Below are positions 33,203 to 45,325 of a DNA stretch of 64,000 bases, one piece after another. Below the pieces are notes generated by a model. That model worked only from the letters and a program-made list of their open reading frames with translations. It did no database searches and was not told the origin of the DNA. Origin of the DNA: Peronospora farinosa. Taxonomy: Eukaryota; Oomycota; Peronosporomycetes; Peronosporales; Peronosporaceae. The position numbers and the translations under genes were made by a program. Location of the stretch: NCBI GenBank assembly GCA_947646735.1, contig CANTFK010000343.1, positions 404,539 to 468,538 on the forward strand, given 5' to 3'. How positions within the stretch are numbered: position 1 is the first letter of the stretch; each line of letters begins with the position of its first letter.

Positions 33203-34639
33203 GAAGTATTGTGTGACACGTCAGTGGCCGTTGTCACGTGAACAGGTTAAAGCGATTGACGCCTTCTTCAAAGGGCGTCGTCAGGCTGACCACGTGCGCG
33301 AGAGCACATCGCCACACTCGAGTCCCACCTTCTGTTTCAAGAAGGCGACAGGTGGATGGCGTATTGTTCACGCTTTTAACAAACTGAACGACGCGACAAT
33401 CCCGGCTCAGACACCAATTTCGCGGAACGACATGGTTTTAGATACCATGTCTGGAAGCTCGTTTTTCTCGTGCTTTTACCAAATCATGATGCGTCCTGAG
33501 GATGTTCCTCTTACCGCCATCAGCACGGCTAGCGGGATCTTTTGGGAGTAGCTTGTGATGCCGCAGGGGCTCAAAAATGCTCCTGCTACCTTAAACCGTA
33601 TGGTGTCTCACCTTCTTTGCCCATTTAGTGATTTTGCGCCGAGCTACTTCGACGATATCTTAGTTCACAGTCGCACCACTGTGGGCGCGACAGCCCTGGA
33701 TGTGCATCTTGGACACCTACGTAAGATGTTTGAAGCGATGCGCGAGAAAAACTCCTAGCGAACCTGAAGAATACATCTTTTGTCCCCTGAGATTTCCGTG
33801 TTGGGCAGCTATGTTAGCGCAAAGGGTGTTCGCGCTGATCCGGAACCGTTTCGGCGATTTGTTTTCGGCCAGTTCCGAGGGACCAGAAGAATCTCCCTTA
33901 ATGGTTGGACTTAGCCAATTACCTCCATCAATACGCAAAAAACTTCGCGTCCGTGATTTATCCGCTGTCACAACTGCTGAAGAAGGACGACATATGGGTA
34001 TGGCGCCAGGAGCACCAGTCTGCATTTGACGAGATCAACACGAGACTCTCGACAGCGCAAATATTAGCGCTGTTTAATTATGATACTTTGTTACAAGTTT
34101 TCTGCGATGCGAGTGACTTCGCCATAGGATGTGCGTTAATGCAGCATGACGAAAATGGTAACGAACGTGTGGTAAATTACCAATCTCGGCAGATAAAACC
34201 TGCCGAGTGCAATTACCCCATTCACGACAAGGAGCCCATTCACGACAAGGAGCTGCTAGAGATGCGTTACGCAATCGTAATATTTCGCGTTTATTATCTT
34301 GTAGAGCAGAAATTCATCATCGACACCGATCATGCGTCCCTACAGACTGCGACTAAGAGCCCAAATCTCATCCAGCGCATGACGCGCTGGTTGTCATTAT
34401 CGGCTAAGTACAACTTTGTGGTACTTTACAAGTCTGGATCAGCAAACATTATTGCAGATGCTTTATCGCGGAGACCCGACAATGATCCCCGCGACGATAA
34501 ACCGGCTGTGACCACAGTGGACGCCGAGGACTACGACTGCATCGCGTGTGCGACGCTTGGAATCAATACTACGGTTATGTACGCGGTCAACCCGTTGCGT
34601 GATGACATCGCAGAGGCTTATTTTAGTGATGTGTATTAA
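33203..34639 (+). pseudogene. Gypsy-2, right part: reverse transcriptase and RNase H
   Basis: Resumes the RT interrupted at 14,826. Landmarks: SPTFCFKKATGGWRIVHAFN, LVMPQGLKNAPATLNRM, and an intact catalytic box YFDD (about 33,645-33,656). RNase H (33,905-34,639) has LQVFCDASDFAIGCALMQ, YPIHDKE, DTDHASLQTA and IIADALSRRP. Stops or frameshifts lie at 33,551, 33,758 and about 33,900. The motif PIHDKE is duplicated in tandem (an 18-bp repeat near 34,220-34,255), which disturbs the RNase H active-site helix. Confidence 0.85.
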
Positions 34640-34749
34640 TCATCGATCGCCCGCTGCAGTAGCGACCCCTCGGATGAAGCATTGAGCTCTCTCTCAGCTT
34701 CCAATCACGCCCAAATTGCGCGGTACTCCATCGATAGCAAGTTGCTCAT

Positions 34750-35890
34750 GTATTAAATTGATCAGTTTGACACTCCTCGTCCCTCTCGACGACGATCTTC
34801 GTGCCCGTATTCTACACGAGCACCGCGATTGCTCCAGCAGCGGCCATCTGGGTCGCGAGAAGACGTAACTCGCGCTGTCTCGGAACTTCTATTGGCCTTA
34901 CATATATAAGTGTGTCCGCAAGTGGGCTCGGTCCTGTGAGGGTGCCAGCGTGTGAAGCCGCCCCCGTCGACACAGACCCCGCTTTGCCCTCTCCCGATAG
35001 CCACGAGCCTTTGGAATTCCGTGAGTATGGATTTCCTCTTTGGAATACCAGCCGATGCGCAGGGGCGCACATCATGGTGAACAGATTTCGTAAGATAACG
35101 CATCTTCACCTGTCGCTGCTTCATCCCGACCGAGGACGCCGCGGCTCTTTTCGTAGACATGGTCTTCAAACATCATGACATGCCCGCCACGATTGTATCA
35201 GACCGCGGTCCTCGATTCACGGCCACATTCTGGTCTCGCTTGTTCGAGATTTCAGGCACTCGTCTGATGATGTCTACCACCGCGCACCCTGAAACGGATG
35301 GACAAACCGAGCGAGTCAATCGCGTGTTGGAAGAAGTTCTGCGCAGTTATGCCAATTATTTTTCGTCATGAAGCGAGTTCCTCCCCATGACTAAATTCGC
35401 GTTGAACAACGCTGTTCACGCTTCGACTAGCTTAGCTTCCTTTTTCGTGAATAACGCCCGCCATCCGCGCAACCCGGCTCTTCTTGGTTTCGCCAATTCT
35501 TCTACTCTTGTTGGAGGAGGGGCACCGATTGTCTCGGTACCACTGACGTCTTCGAGAAAGACATAACCCGACTCGCTACATGCGGTGCAAACGCGTTCTA
35601 ATTCACAGAATATTTCTCCTCCGGCTAGCGCAGATCAGTCTCCATCTGGAGCCCGTCTGTCGGACTCTGCGTTGATCGACGAATTTGTGATACATCGTCA
35701 GTCTGTCTTGCGAATTGTGTGCGACGTCATTGCCGCTGCGGTCGACAAGTAGAAGGCGTCCACAGACCAACGCGGACGCAAGAACGTTGAGAAGTTTAAG
35801 GTTGTTGATTTGGTTTTACTTTCGATGGCAAGCATACCCGATGCTTCAATGACAAATTATTGGCAAACCGTAACTAGCACCACGATGTAT
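34750..35890 (+). pseudogene. Gypsy-2 integrase, frameshifted
   Basis: After a zinc-region remnant in several frames (34,760-35,170), the core is clear at 35,159-35,371: VFKHHDMPATIVSDRGPRFT (second catalytic Asp) and TAHPETDGQTERVNRVLEEV (catalytic Glu). It continues past a TGA at 35,369 as KFALNNAVHAST to about 35,740 in the same frame. The C-terminal barrel, chromodomain and 3' LTR are not recognisable. Confidence 0.8.
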
Positions 35891-36449
35891 TGGCCCATTT
35901 AAAGTAATTAAGATGAACGTAGATGCCTACAAACTAGACATCCCTTTGTCGATGTGTCTACACCCTACTTTCTAGGTCGGTCGTCTCAAGCGTTAATGGC
36001 CGGCGGTCCTCCCGTCGTCGACTGATCCTATGCAGGTGCATAACGCGATCCCCGATAACGCGGAGGTCTTGGCGGATCGGGCTGGCACATACCGCGCAAC
36101 TTCAAGATGTCCCGTCGAGGAGCAGCATTCGACTGCTCCAAGCGCTCGAGTCGCTGAGCGAACCCAGAAATCGCAGAGTAAGCCTCCTCCGCGAGACTCT
36201 CCGAGCCTCAGCCAGCTCCTGTGCTTGACTCGCATCATGGTATATGAACGTCACCCGGCGATCAACCTCCTGGAGCTGCGCCACGACCGAAGGAGTCGGC
36301 ACCGGTCGTTCAGACTCCGGTGCCTCACGCTGCGTCCAAGTGCCAAAATCCAACCCACGCTGGTTGGCAGCGCTAGTGTTTGTTGGCGCTCAAAGCGCAG
36401 TATTAACCTTTGTTAAGATCTTGAAGCGATCCACAACGAACTTCATAAA
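35891..36449. other. Unassigned sequence after gypsy-2
   Basis: No motif recognised. Short ORFs on both strands (plus 36,030-36,416; minus 36,102-36,353) are mutually overlapping and show no family resemblance I can name. It may be non-coding 3' sequence of gypsy-2 or a scrap of another element. Confidence 0.35.
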
Positions 36450-36935
36450 CAAGTTCTTCACTTGCTACACGAGAAGCTTACCAGCTTCTCGTGTGCAGTG
36501 AGCACTAAATAGGAAATTCAAGACTGACTTATATGTAATAGAATAATTAAGTATTTATCTTGTTAAATCTGCATTGACACACTAGTCAATTGGTCTTGAC
36601 CATTTTGACGAAGTAAATTAACATCAAATCTAACTACTGATTAATAAAATGTAAAGATCGGATACGCGTCTTTATAGAAGCGTAATCCTACGCGCGAGCT
36701 TAAATATATTTAAGCTCGCTCAATGACGCCATTCTGAGGCGTCAACATGACGCCTAGTCTTAACTGGCGTCATCCTTGTTGAATGTGAATTCATTCATGG
36801 ATATTACATGCGTGAGGGTGTGTTACATTGATGTGCCTCATCCAAGTGGCAGGTCTAAGGTACCACATACCCAATTAGACCTCCCCGTTGAGTATATGAT
36901 ACTTAACGGACTCATGTAACTAGTAGCCCTTTACA
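36450..36935 (-). repeat. LTR-A fragment, minus orientation
   Basis: Matches the first two-thirds of LTR-A inverted: its 5' end TGTAAAGGG is at 36,935, and the CTCGTGTGCAGTGAG block is at about 36,483-36,500. A short inverted repeat, ACACGAGAAGCTTACCAGCTTCTCGTGT in structure, marks its broken end near 36,466-36,493. It is opposite to gypsy-2, so it is not gypsy-2's own LTR. Confidence 0.75.
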
Positions 36936-39040
36936 CCATCCCGTTATATAGAACGGTTTTCACTTTTTTGTTTAACATCCAAAACGAGACGATGCCACCT
37001 AAACATGGTAAGGCTGATTTGTCGCCTGCAAAGGTGCCCATGTAGACTAATACAAACCGCACGCGCCGCCATACTTTGCAGCCGTCGCTAAGGGTCTCTG
37101 TGACAACGTCGACATTTAAAAAAGTCAGCTTCTCGTCACAAACAACAGTCCATCCCACTATTGATTTAATGAAGACTTGTCTCTCACTGTTTACTACAAT
37201 GAGAGCACGGAATTGCCATCAACTCAAAGTAGTTAAGAGCACAGTGCGTTGATGCGAAATATGTCCCCATCATTTTTAGGCATTCACCCTTCAGGAAGCT
37301 TCCATGCTTCCTATCAGCGAGGGTCGTGCCTCGCCGTCTGCGTCAACGAGAGCAGCGACCAAAACTGAGCGCGCTGATTGGAACGGAACTAGACGCGACT
37401 CAACAGCAGGCCGAAGATCTTAAATTGACCGCCTCTGTTAGCCCTACGCCTTCAATATTAACAATCCATACTGGAGAGCCAGACTCAAGCGAGGATGAGC
37501 TAAAAGCTGCTTCGACTTCAAAGTCGGCCTCACTAGCACGCCGTCGCGAGGGCGGCTTCGTGAGTGGTTGCTTGTCAGCAATGCCAAAGCCATCCGAGAG
37601 TTAACGCTCGAGTGGTAATAGTGCGACGCTTCTAGATCGTGCCACTATTGACGCTAATAAACCCTTTAGCGTCTTTCCTTTGTATAAAAGCACGGCGAAG
37701 CACTAGGTCGTGCTTTCCAAATTCCAGTCGTGTTGCGTTCTAACGAAACAGCCGACGGATATGAAGCTGAACTCCGTCGCCGTGTTACCTTGCATGTAGA
37801 TGCAACGAAACAACGGTCGCAGCAATTCAGCTTCGCTATGACGCGTGCAAGGGAGATATGGGTGATAATATACCCTCAAATTCTTCTCTCTACGCTATCC
37901 CTGCTAGTCCATCAGGACCTAGCAGAGCGAATGCAACTAGTGCTTCTGCTCATATGCATCCACTAGACCAAGCACGTCGACACGCAGCTCTTCAACCGTT
38001 TTCCAAGCGTCAAAACGCTTCGGGAAAAAAGCCATCTTGTTGACCAATTTTTTATATTGAACAAGGATCTGAGGCTTCTGCTTTACATAGCGGTGGGCCA
38101 ACAACCTTTCAACAAGGAAGCGTGTGTTCCCACACGCAAAACCAACACAGGTGGCGCACGATAGGAGCGGCAATTACACCCAACTATTCGTGGATGCTGA
38201 TCCTGTTGTCTTTCAGTCGCAGGCGGAGATCGCTGCGCTGAAGAGGCAGGTGACTGATTTTTCGAGTCAAGTCTCGCGACTGAATTCGGATCTACACTCC
38301 GTTGATACGAGGGTCCGTCAGGAGTATGACCGCCTGAAACTCCGTTTGGACATACATTTGCGACTAGTAATGAGTAACCCGCGTCAAACGCGGAGTCCTC
38401 CTCGATCGCCGAGTCCTCTATCGCCTGATCGGCCGCGACGCTCGACTCCAGCGACGTCACCATCGTTCTCGTTAGACCGATGTGGATATGTGATCTTTTG
38501 TAGATCCACTTACTGTTTCAGACGACCTACGTAAATTATGGGGTGCGTCTTCATATACGGTGGGAGATTGAGCCTATTTTTAGGCCTCCAACTTCCTTGA
38601 CCACTTTATGAATCGGAGCAATAGCTTAGTAGTACCACCAGGTAGTTCAGAAAATGCATGTTTAGGTAGGGTAGCAGTACATAATAGTACTTTGTCCCCA
38701 CACTAAAGTGTTCATTGTTTTTGCGACCATGATGGTCTGCATATTTTTTTTGCTTGTCCTGTGCGCTTGCCATCGCGTCACGGAATTTACGTGGGATGGA
38801 TTATCGTTCATCCACAAAGCGCTGAGCTTCGCTCACGCTTTCAGCATCCAGCTCGCCTATGACACTCTCACAAGGTCGATCATGGGTCGACGCTGTTAAT
38901 ATCACTGAGGCTTTATATTAAGGAGCACAGGCATATCTTGCCGTGCCTCCTCATTGACAACTATATGTGTCGTAACCACTGCTAAATTAGCAGTGTCACT
39001 AAGACAATTTGCCCCTCTTTGGCATTCGCACCCAGCGAAG
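36936..39040. other. Unassigned region with short coiled-coil ORFs
   Basis: Plus-strand ORFs at 37,326-37,604 (Ser/Glu/Lys-rich) and 38,124-38,534 are the only ones that look coding. The second has a heptad-like stretch AALKRQVTDFSSQVSRLNSDLHS followed by a Ser/Pro/Arg-rich tail, as in some retroelement Gag N-termini. A TATAAAA box lies at 37,682. No protease, RT or LTR was found. I consider it a retroelement or gene relic without assignment. Confidence 0.35.
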
Positions 39041-39413
39041 TGTGGTAGAGCGGGATTCAGGGTGATCCCACCTCTCCACTGGCGCCCGGACAACCGACTA
39101 TCGGAGGGGGTACTCCATTTCCGTGTATAGCAATTCCGACCTCACCTTGTGTACCCGTCGGTAGTGCGGGTAGCACTCTTCTCGGTGGACTAAGGTTAAT
39201 TTTGAACTTGACCGTGGTTGGGATTGGTTGAATGTTCGATCACGCGGAAAACTTCACGCGATCGAGGGTTACTTGGGGCACTCTATATGAGTCGCCTTGA
39301 TCTCTCTTGAGATCACCTTGTCCAAAATGTAGATATTTGATCCACTTGATCCATTGGACCTTCTGACCACTTGAGCCGTCTCGCGATCTTGTGCCTTGTC
39401 TTTTACGTGATAC

Positions 39414-39610
39414 AGTTGAAACTTCAAGTCAACAGTGGTACTATCACCAAGGCCCCAGATCATCCATTACCTTCTTTCGTGATGTCACGATCTACATCAT
39501 TACATGTTACAGGCAGATTAACACAACTGCATGTCTATACATCTAATTTTGGGTCTAACCCTTACGGGAACAATACACAATCTTCTTCTATCTAAAGTCC
39601 TCTGCCAACT
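39414..39610 (+). repeat. Copia-2 5' LTR with AG..CT ends
   Basis: 197 bp. It starts AGTTG and ends CAACT, a perfect 5-bp terminal inverted repeat but not the usual TG..CA. It matches 45,349-45,535 except for a CAACTGCATG-like insertion near 39,523. TGGTTCCGAGCCC follows and may be the primer-binding site. Confidence 0.88.
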
Positions 39611-39656
39611 GGTTCCGAGCCCAAAACCACTTCCCAGAGTTTAAAAGAAGAACATC

Positions 39657-42509
39657 ATGGACCCGCTGGTCGACGACGATGACACGCCAATGCCTGAGAG
39701 CCATCTGACTCGATCCAGCCCTTCCTCATCAGATACTTCCCTTAAGAGTATTACATCAGCGAGCCAAGAAAACACCTCTCTCACGTTCGCGGGACTGACG
39801 GCCCTCACTGAAGCAGCATCAGTATTGATGGTTCAAGCGCGTTTGCTTTAAACAATTGAGCTTGCATCCGTTCCGCAAATTCAACAGCTTCTTATGAGCG
39901 CAACAAACGCCGTTCTTGAAGCCAGCGCCATGATTGCTACTTTCCCACTCGAAATGCAAGCCACGTTAGTCAATGAAGAAGCTGTGGCTGGAGAAGACAA
40001 TGCTTCAACAATTGTCACTGCAACTCCAAACCAAATCGGCATCCTCACACATCACAATCAGGAGGTCCACAATCTACTACAAACCTTCCAGCATGACGTC
40101 GCAACAGTTCGAGATCAGCGCAATGCACTGCAAGATACGGTAAATCAGCTTATCGAATACCGTTCCAAGCTAATTAAAGACATCGCCAATCAACGCATCC
40201 AGTTCAACACACAACTCAACAGTAAATCCGCTGAGGCAAATGCAGCAAATACAACATTGGTTGAACGCAAACGAGCACTACAAGATCAAATTGAGAGAGC
40301 CAAGCAACATAATGAACGGCACAATAAACAACTGCCGCGCAGAGCACCAAGTAGTCGCGTAACGATTTCATCAAGAAATTACTTGTCTCTCACAGCGCAA
40401 CGAACGTCTTCAATCCGAGCATGTTAAGACCATGGTAGCTTTAACTGAGCAACAAAATATCAGTCAATCTGCTCAGGATTCTTTGGCCTGCACACTTCAA
40501 GCCGAGCAAGGAATTCGAGACCAGCTTACAAAATCAATTGATTATCACCGTGTCGCCCAGGAAGAGGCGCTAAGTCGTATCACTGAAGCCCAACACATAA
40601 AAAAATTCCATGGAGATTAAATTGGTACAAGAAACCGCTCGAGCCAATGCTGCCGAAGATCGCCTGGCTGCGGAAATAGCGACTCGAGCTTCCTTAGAAG
40701 GACGACTCCAGTCCCTGCAATGTCGCTACGAAGTATTATTGCGCGATACACTGCCGCCACTTAAGACCCACGCATCACGTATGGACCGTGATCAACCTTC
40801 ACCTATTAATTCTGAAAACCTTTCGATTAATCCGGCTCATCAAGAAGCTCAAGCGCCACTTCCGATCTATAATTTTGTGCCACCGCGCACCCAACGGTCG
40901 CCAGCATTGACAAAAAACACACCACCACCGCAAGATTTAGGTTCATCTCCAGGACTAGCTCTATCTTAAAATTTAGCTCCAGACCCAAGTTCTCCATCGC
41001 CAGCTTCAAGTCCTGTCCTTGCACCTCCAGTGCTAGCGCCACATACGGTACCTTGGATCAAGGAAGTCAAGTGTGAGATGTTTACCGGCAAGGATTCATA
41101 CCCTGGTCTTGGGGGCGGCTTTGATCTTTTTATGCGCAAGTTTGAACAAGCCATTTTAAGTGAAAGTCGACGTAACAACTCAACGTATACGGATGAATTA
41201 CGTGAGACATTTCTCGACGCCTTTCTTGACGCCACCGCCTCGGACTTTTATTTTCAGTTCCTGGACGAGTTTATCGATTCACACAACCGCAACCCTTTCG
41301 TACCAAGAAGTCCAAGCAGCTTTGCGTGAAGAGCTCCGGTGCAAGCTATCGCAATCACGCTTGAGCGACTATCGAAACAAGCCTAAGAAACCAGAGCAAA
41401 CATGGCACGGGTACTACGCATATCTGCGCCACGTAGGGAAAGAAATGGGCGGTGATCAAAACGCCCTTATCCTGGAACCATTTTGCAAAAATGCCTCCAC
41501 ATATCCAGGGATCCAGCTTCAGCTCGCCAGCGTCATCGACTACAACGCTACCAACATAAACGACGAAATAAATAAAGTGTTTACGCTCCTGACGAAGCTT
41601 TTGGGTGATGGACGCAAGTCGAGTATCCACAGCCAGCGTTCTTCAAATGCAAAGGCAAATGTAAATAGAGCCTCTGCAGCTTCAGCGACAGCATCTACGC
41701 AAGTTTCAGCGAAACCTAAATTACCCCAGTACAGCTTTACGAGTCGCTCGCGACCCAAAGACGGCATTAAACCATGCTGGGTCTGCAAGACGACAGAACA
41801 CAAAACATTTGACTGCCCAGTGATCCAAGACGCTCAACGCCAAGTCGGACAAGCCAGCGTTGCCACCGCAGTAAGCCCTAATGATCATGCCGCCGAATCG
41901 TATGTCGTCGAGGGTTGTGACGACACTATTATCGACTCAACTGGGGAATGTTTATTTCTCGGGTCGGCAGAAGAATGTATCAACCATGGATCTCCATTGG
42001 ACTCTCCTACCCCTAATGCCTTTGTTAGTGCTGACGCATGCATCGTACTCCAATCCCGCAACGCTAAGTTGCCAATTTCGACAATGTGGCTTATTGACAG
42101 CGGCGCTACCCATCATTTCACGAACAATGCAGCTGCAATTATCACGCCCACACCCAGTTTCTTACGAGCCCGCGTCGCAAATGGTTCCGTGCTTCAGGCC
42201 GTCAGCAAAGTCAGTGTACTGCTAAAGACGATTGAAAACGGAACGAGTACCCGATTTGTGCTCACTGATGTGAACTACGTCCCCGCCATGCCACGAAACC
42301 TGCTTCCTGTTTCTAAGCTTATCGATCAAGACTTTGTGGTTTCGTTATCCAGTCACTGTACGCTCTCTACGAATGATCGTATCGTCGCCCGTGCCCCTCG
42401 CGAATCATGCCTTTGGTCTCTTTCCGCAATATCTGATACTCCTGATGAGGTTGCTTCTTTTCTCTCTCGATTGAAAGCTTCACCCTTCGCAAGTGGCATG
42501 ACCGGCTAG
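39657..42509 (+). pseudogene. Copia-2 Gag and protease
   Basis: Frames at 39,657, 39,894, 40,432, 40,610 and 41,160 follow one another. The early ones form long coiled coils (TVNQLIEYRSKLIKDIANQR) and a Pro-rich part. The 41,030-41,330 frame starts the capsid (VKCEMFTGKDSYPGLGGGFD). The 41,160-42,509 frame (449 codons) continues capsid, then the zinc knuckle CWVCKTTEHKTFDC (about 41,778-41,819), then the protease with MWLIDSGATHHFTNN near 42,083. The N-terminal coiled-coil extension is unusual for copia Gag and long. Confidence 0.8.
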
Positions 42510-43640
42510 GTCATCTGAACTACCAAGATGTTGTTCGTATGGCTGACAAGGGGCTTGCCGCCGGTATAAAGCTGACAAAACAAACCATGCCTTTTTGTAT
42601 GCAGTGTGCTGAAGCTAAGCAAACTCGCAACCGTCAAGGTAAACAATACACTTCGAGATAAGCTCCTACAGACGAGGTTGGTGCCGTCATCGGCTTAGAC
42701 CTCAAGATTAACATCTCCCCAATCGACCGGAAGGGACACAAGCACGTTCTCACCACTGTTGACTATGCTTCTGGGTACAACTGTGTCTACTTGCTGAAGA
42801 CGATAAATGAAGCCTTCGACAGCTTCATAAATTTTCACGCAAAGTTTCAACGGCAATTTGATGTTCGAGTCAAATGCATACGTTCGGATCCTGGTGGTTA
42901 ATTTGTTAATGACAAGATGAGGCAATATTTGCAGCGCCATGGAATTCTACACCAGACAACCGAAATAGACACTTCCGTTCAAAATGTCAAAGCCGAGCGC
43001 TTCCATAGCACGCTGTTTAATACAACTCGAGCAATGCTCTGGTCATCTGGTATGCAGACAAAATTTTGGGGAGACGCTATACTCTACGCCAGCACAATGC
43101 GCAACTACCTCCCTACCCGCGGTAATGCAGACCGCCGTTCACCCCTCGAAGTACTTACGGGAAAAGTACACGACGTCAGCCACTTGCTCAAATTCGGTGC
43201 CCGCTGCACCGTAAGGCTAGAGCATGCAGTTGCAAATTTGCTTCGGAAACGCTCCGAACAGGCATTCATATTTGGCATCGACCCCGTTAACAATGGCTAC
43301 AATCTCTATCTTCCCCGTACCAAGACGTATTTCACCAGCTCCAACATCCAAAATGTCGATCGCGTTGACACCGATGCCGCTGGTGACCTCGTCGACACCT
43401 TCGATACACTTGACGCTGTCCCCAGCACATTTCAGCCCCAGGATCAGCAAATGTACGATCGTGCCGCTACCACCAACGCTCTTCACAAGACCACGCCAGT
43501 GTCTGAGGGGGAGCCATCATCCGATCATCTTGATCGGACCAGTGAAGTTTCAGGCAGCGACGACGACGATGACTTCAAGACAGGCGAACCCATTGACGAC
43601 GTCACACTGACCAAGCGCCAAATCGACATTGTATTCGGGT
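42510..43640 (+). pseudogene. Copia-2 integrase
   Basis: The zinc part CMQCAEAKQTRNRQGKQY lies near 42,600. The core has VIGLDLKINISP (first Asp) and VKCIRSDPGG followed by a TAA at 42,900-42,902 where a Glu codon is expected. The third acidic residue lies in NVKAERFHSTLFNTTRAML. The C-terminal part, FWGDAILYASTMRNYLPTR and onward, stays open to 44,149. A stop near 42,660 also interrupts it. Confidence 0.8.
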
Positions 43641-43699
43641 TCCACAAGCGCGGTGCCCAACTTCCCATTGAAGACTTCGAGCTACCTGCGTCCCTTCTT

Positions 43700-45325
43700 C
43701 TCGACGTCACCAGTATTTCCGGTGCAGCAATGATGGCCCTATATATCTCTGATGGTGTTCCGGACCCTCAAAATATTCGCGAAGCAATAGCAAGTTCATT
43801 TTGGCCACAGATAAAGGAAGCTATGATCCAAGAACTGGACCAATTGTGTAAGAATGGTACATGGGAGGAAGCCGTCTCACCACCTGGGACCAAGGTCGTG
43901 TCAAGAAGATGGGTTTCAAGATCAAATACAACTCGATGGGAGAACTTTACAAGTTTAAGGCACGGCTCGTGGCAAGAGGATTCACCCAAAGCTATGGTGT
44001 CGATTTCAGCGAAACATACTCTCCGGTACTCAAAATGGCAAGCGCGCGATTTCTTATTACACCTGGAGCTCAGTGGGGCTGTAAAGTTAGCCATGGTGAC
44101 GTTCCCAACGCCTATCTTCGTGCACCGATTGATCGCCCGATCTACGTGAAACCGCCACACGGATCCCCAGACGAAGGAGCAGTTTATCGATTGCTGAAGA
44201 GCCATTACGGATTGTAATAGAGCGGACGACTTTGGAACGACTTAATTTATAGCTTTCTTCTCGAGTGTGGTTACACACAAAGCTGCCAAGATCCGTGCGT
44301 CTACTTCAAACATAAAGCCATCGGCACTACAGTTGTCGGCCTTTACGTCGACGTAGTCATTATAATTGCACAGGATGACTCCCTATCTGAGACTCTTATG
44401 CAAAGGCTCCACAACAAATTCGACATCAACGATTTGGGATTAATCAGCAAGTGCCTCGGTATTGATGTGGAGACAACGTATTACGGCTACTTTCTTTAAC
44501 AACAGCACAACATCGATGCTCTCCTCGCCAGGCTCGAAATGACGAATTGTACTACCCGTTCGACGCCAATGGAAGAAAAACACAAGCTTTACGATCCAAA
44601 CTTGAGCTTTTTTTTAAACAAACGTATCTACCAAGAAGTTATTGGGTCATTATTGTGGATCTCCAACTGCACTCGTCCCGATATCACTACGACCGTGAAT
44701 CTTCTGTCTAGAGCGACACACACACACACCACCGAACACTGGAATTGTGTAAAGACTCATGCGATACCTCAACGGCATTTCGACTCACGGCATTTTTATT
44801 AAGAAGCTCAATTCAGTTCAATCGCAACCACGCCTGAAAGTCTACAGTGACGCATCATGGGCCGATTCCAAGCTAGACGCTAAGTCCACGACCGGTGTTC
44901 TCCTAACAATGAATGGTTCGCCCATATCGTGGTATTCCAAGAAGCAACCCTTCGTCGCATTATCTACCATGGAAGCTGAGTACATTGCTGGTGCAACAGG
45001 TGTGAGTGAATGTCTCTGGGTATAAGATCTCCTATCGGAGCTTAAACTCACAACAAACCACGAACCGCTTTTGCTAATTGTTGACAATCAAGCTGCAATT
45101 ATGAAAATGGAGAACAGCGTCAGCTCACCTCGCAGCAAACACATCAACATCCGGTTCCATTTTGTTCGCGACAATGTACAAGCCAAGCGTGTCACGGTCC
45201 ACTACTGCTTAACATCAGAAATGTTTGCAGACATCCTGACCAAACCACTCGGCCGTATCAAGCATGACCGCTTCACCAGAGCACTGCACGTCATGAGTCG
45301 AAATGAGTTCAAGGTCATCAGCTAA
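43700..45325 (+). pseudogene. Copia-2 reverse transcriptase and RNase H
   Basis: RT begins REAIASSFWPQIKEAMIQEL, continues in a shifted frame with YKFKARLVARGFTQSYGVDF and DVPNAYLRAPIDRPIYVKPP, and has LYVDVV at about 44,341-44,358 where copia enzymes have YVDD, so one catalytic Asp is lost. RNase H (44,759-45,325): VYSDASWADSKLDAKSTTG, ALSTMEAEYIAGATG, IVDNQAAIMKMENS, PRSKHINIRFHFVRD and ending in ILTKPLGRIKHDRF. An ACACACAC run lies at 44,719. Stops near 44,217, 44,500 and 45,025. Confidence 0.85.

Noticed and set aside
36450..36935. 3' LTR of gypsy-2
   Set aside because: Orientation is opposite to gypsy-2 and the family is LTR-A; no purine tract next to it.
44717..44732. ACACACAC run as a microsatellite of interest
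   Set aside because: Only about 16 bases, inside decayed copia-2 coding sequence.
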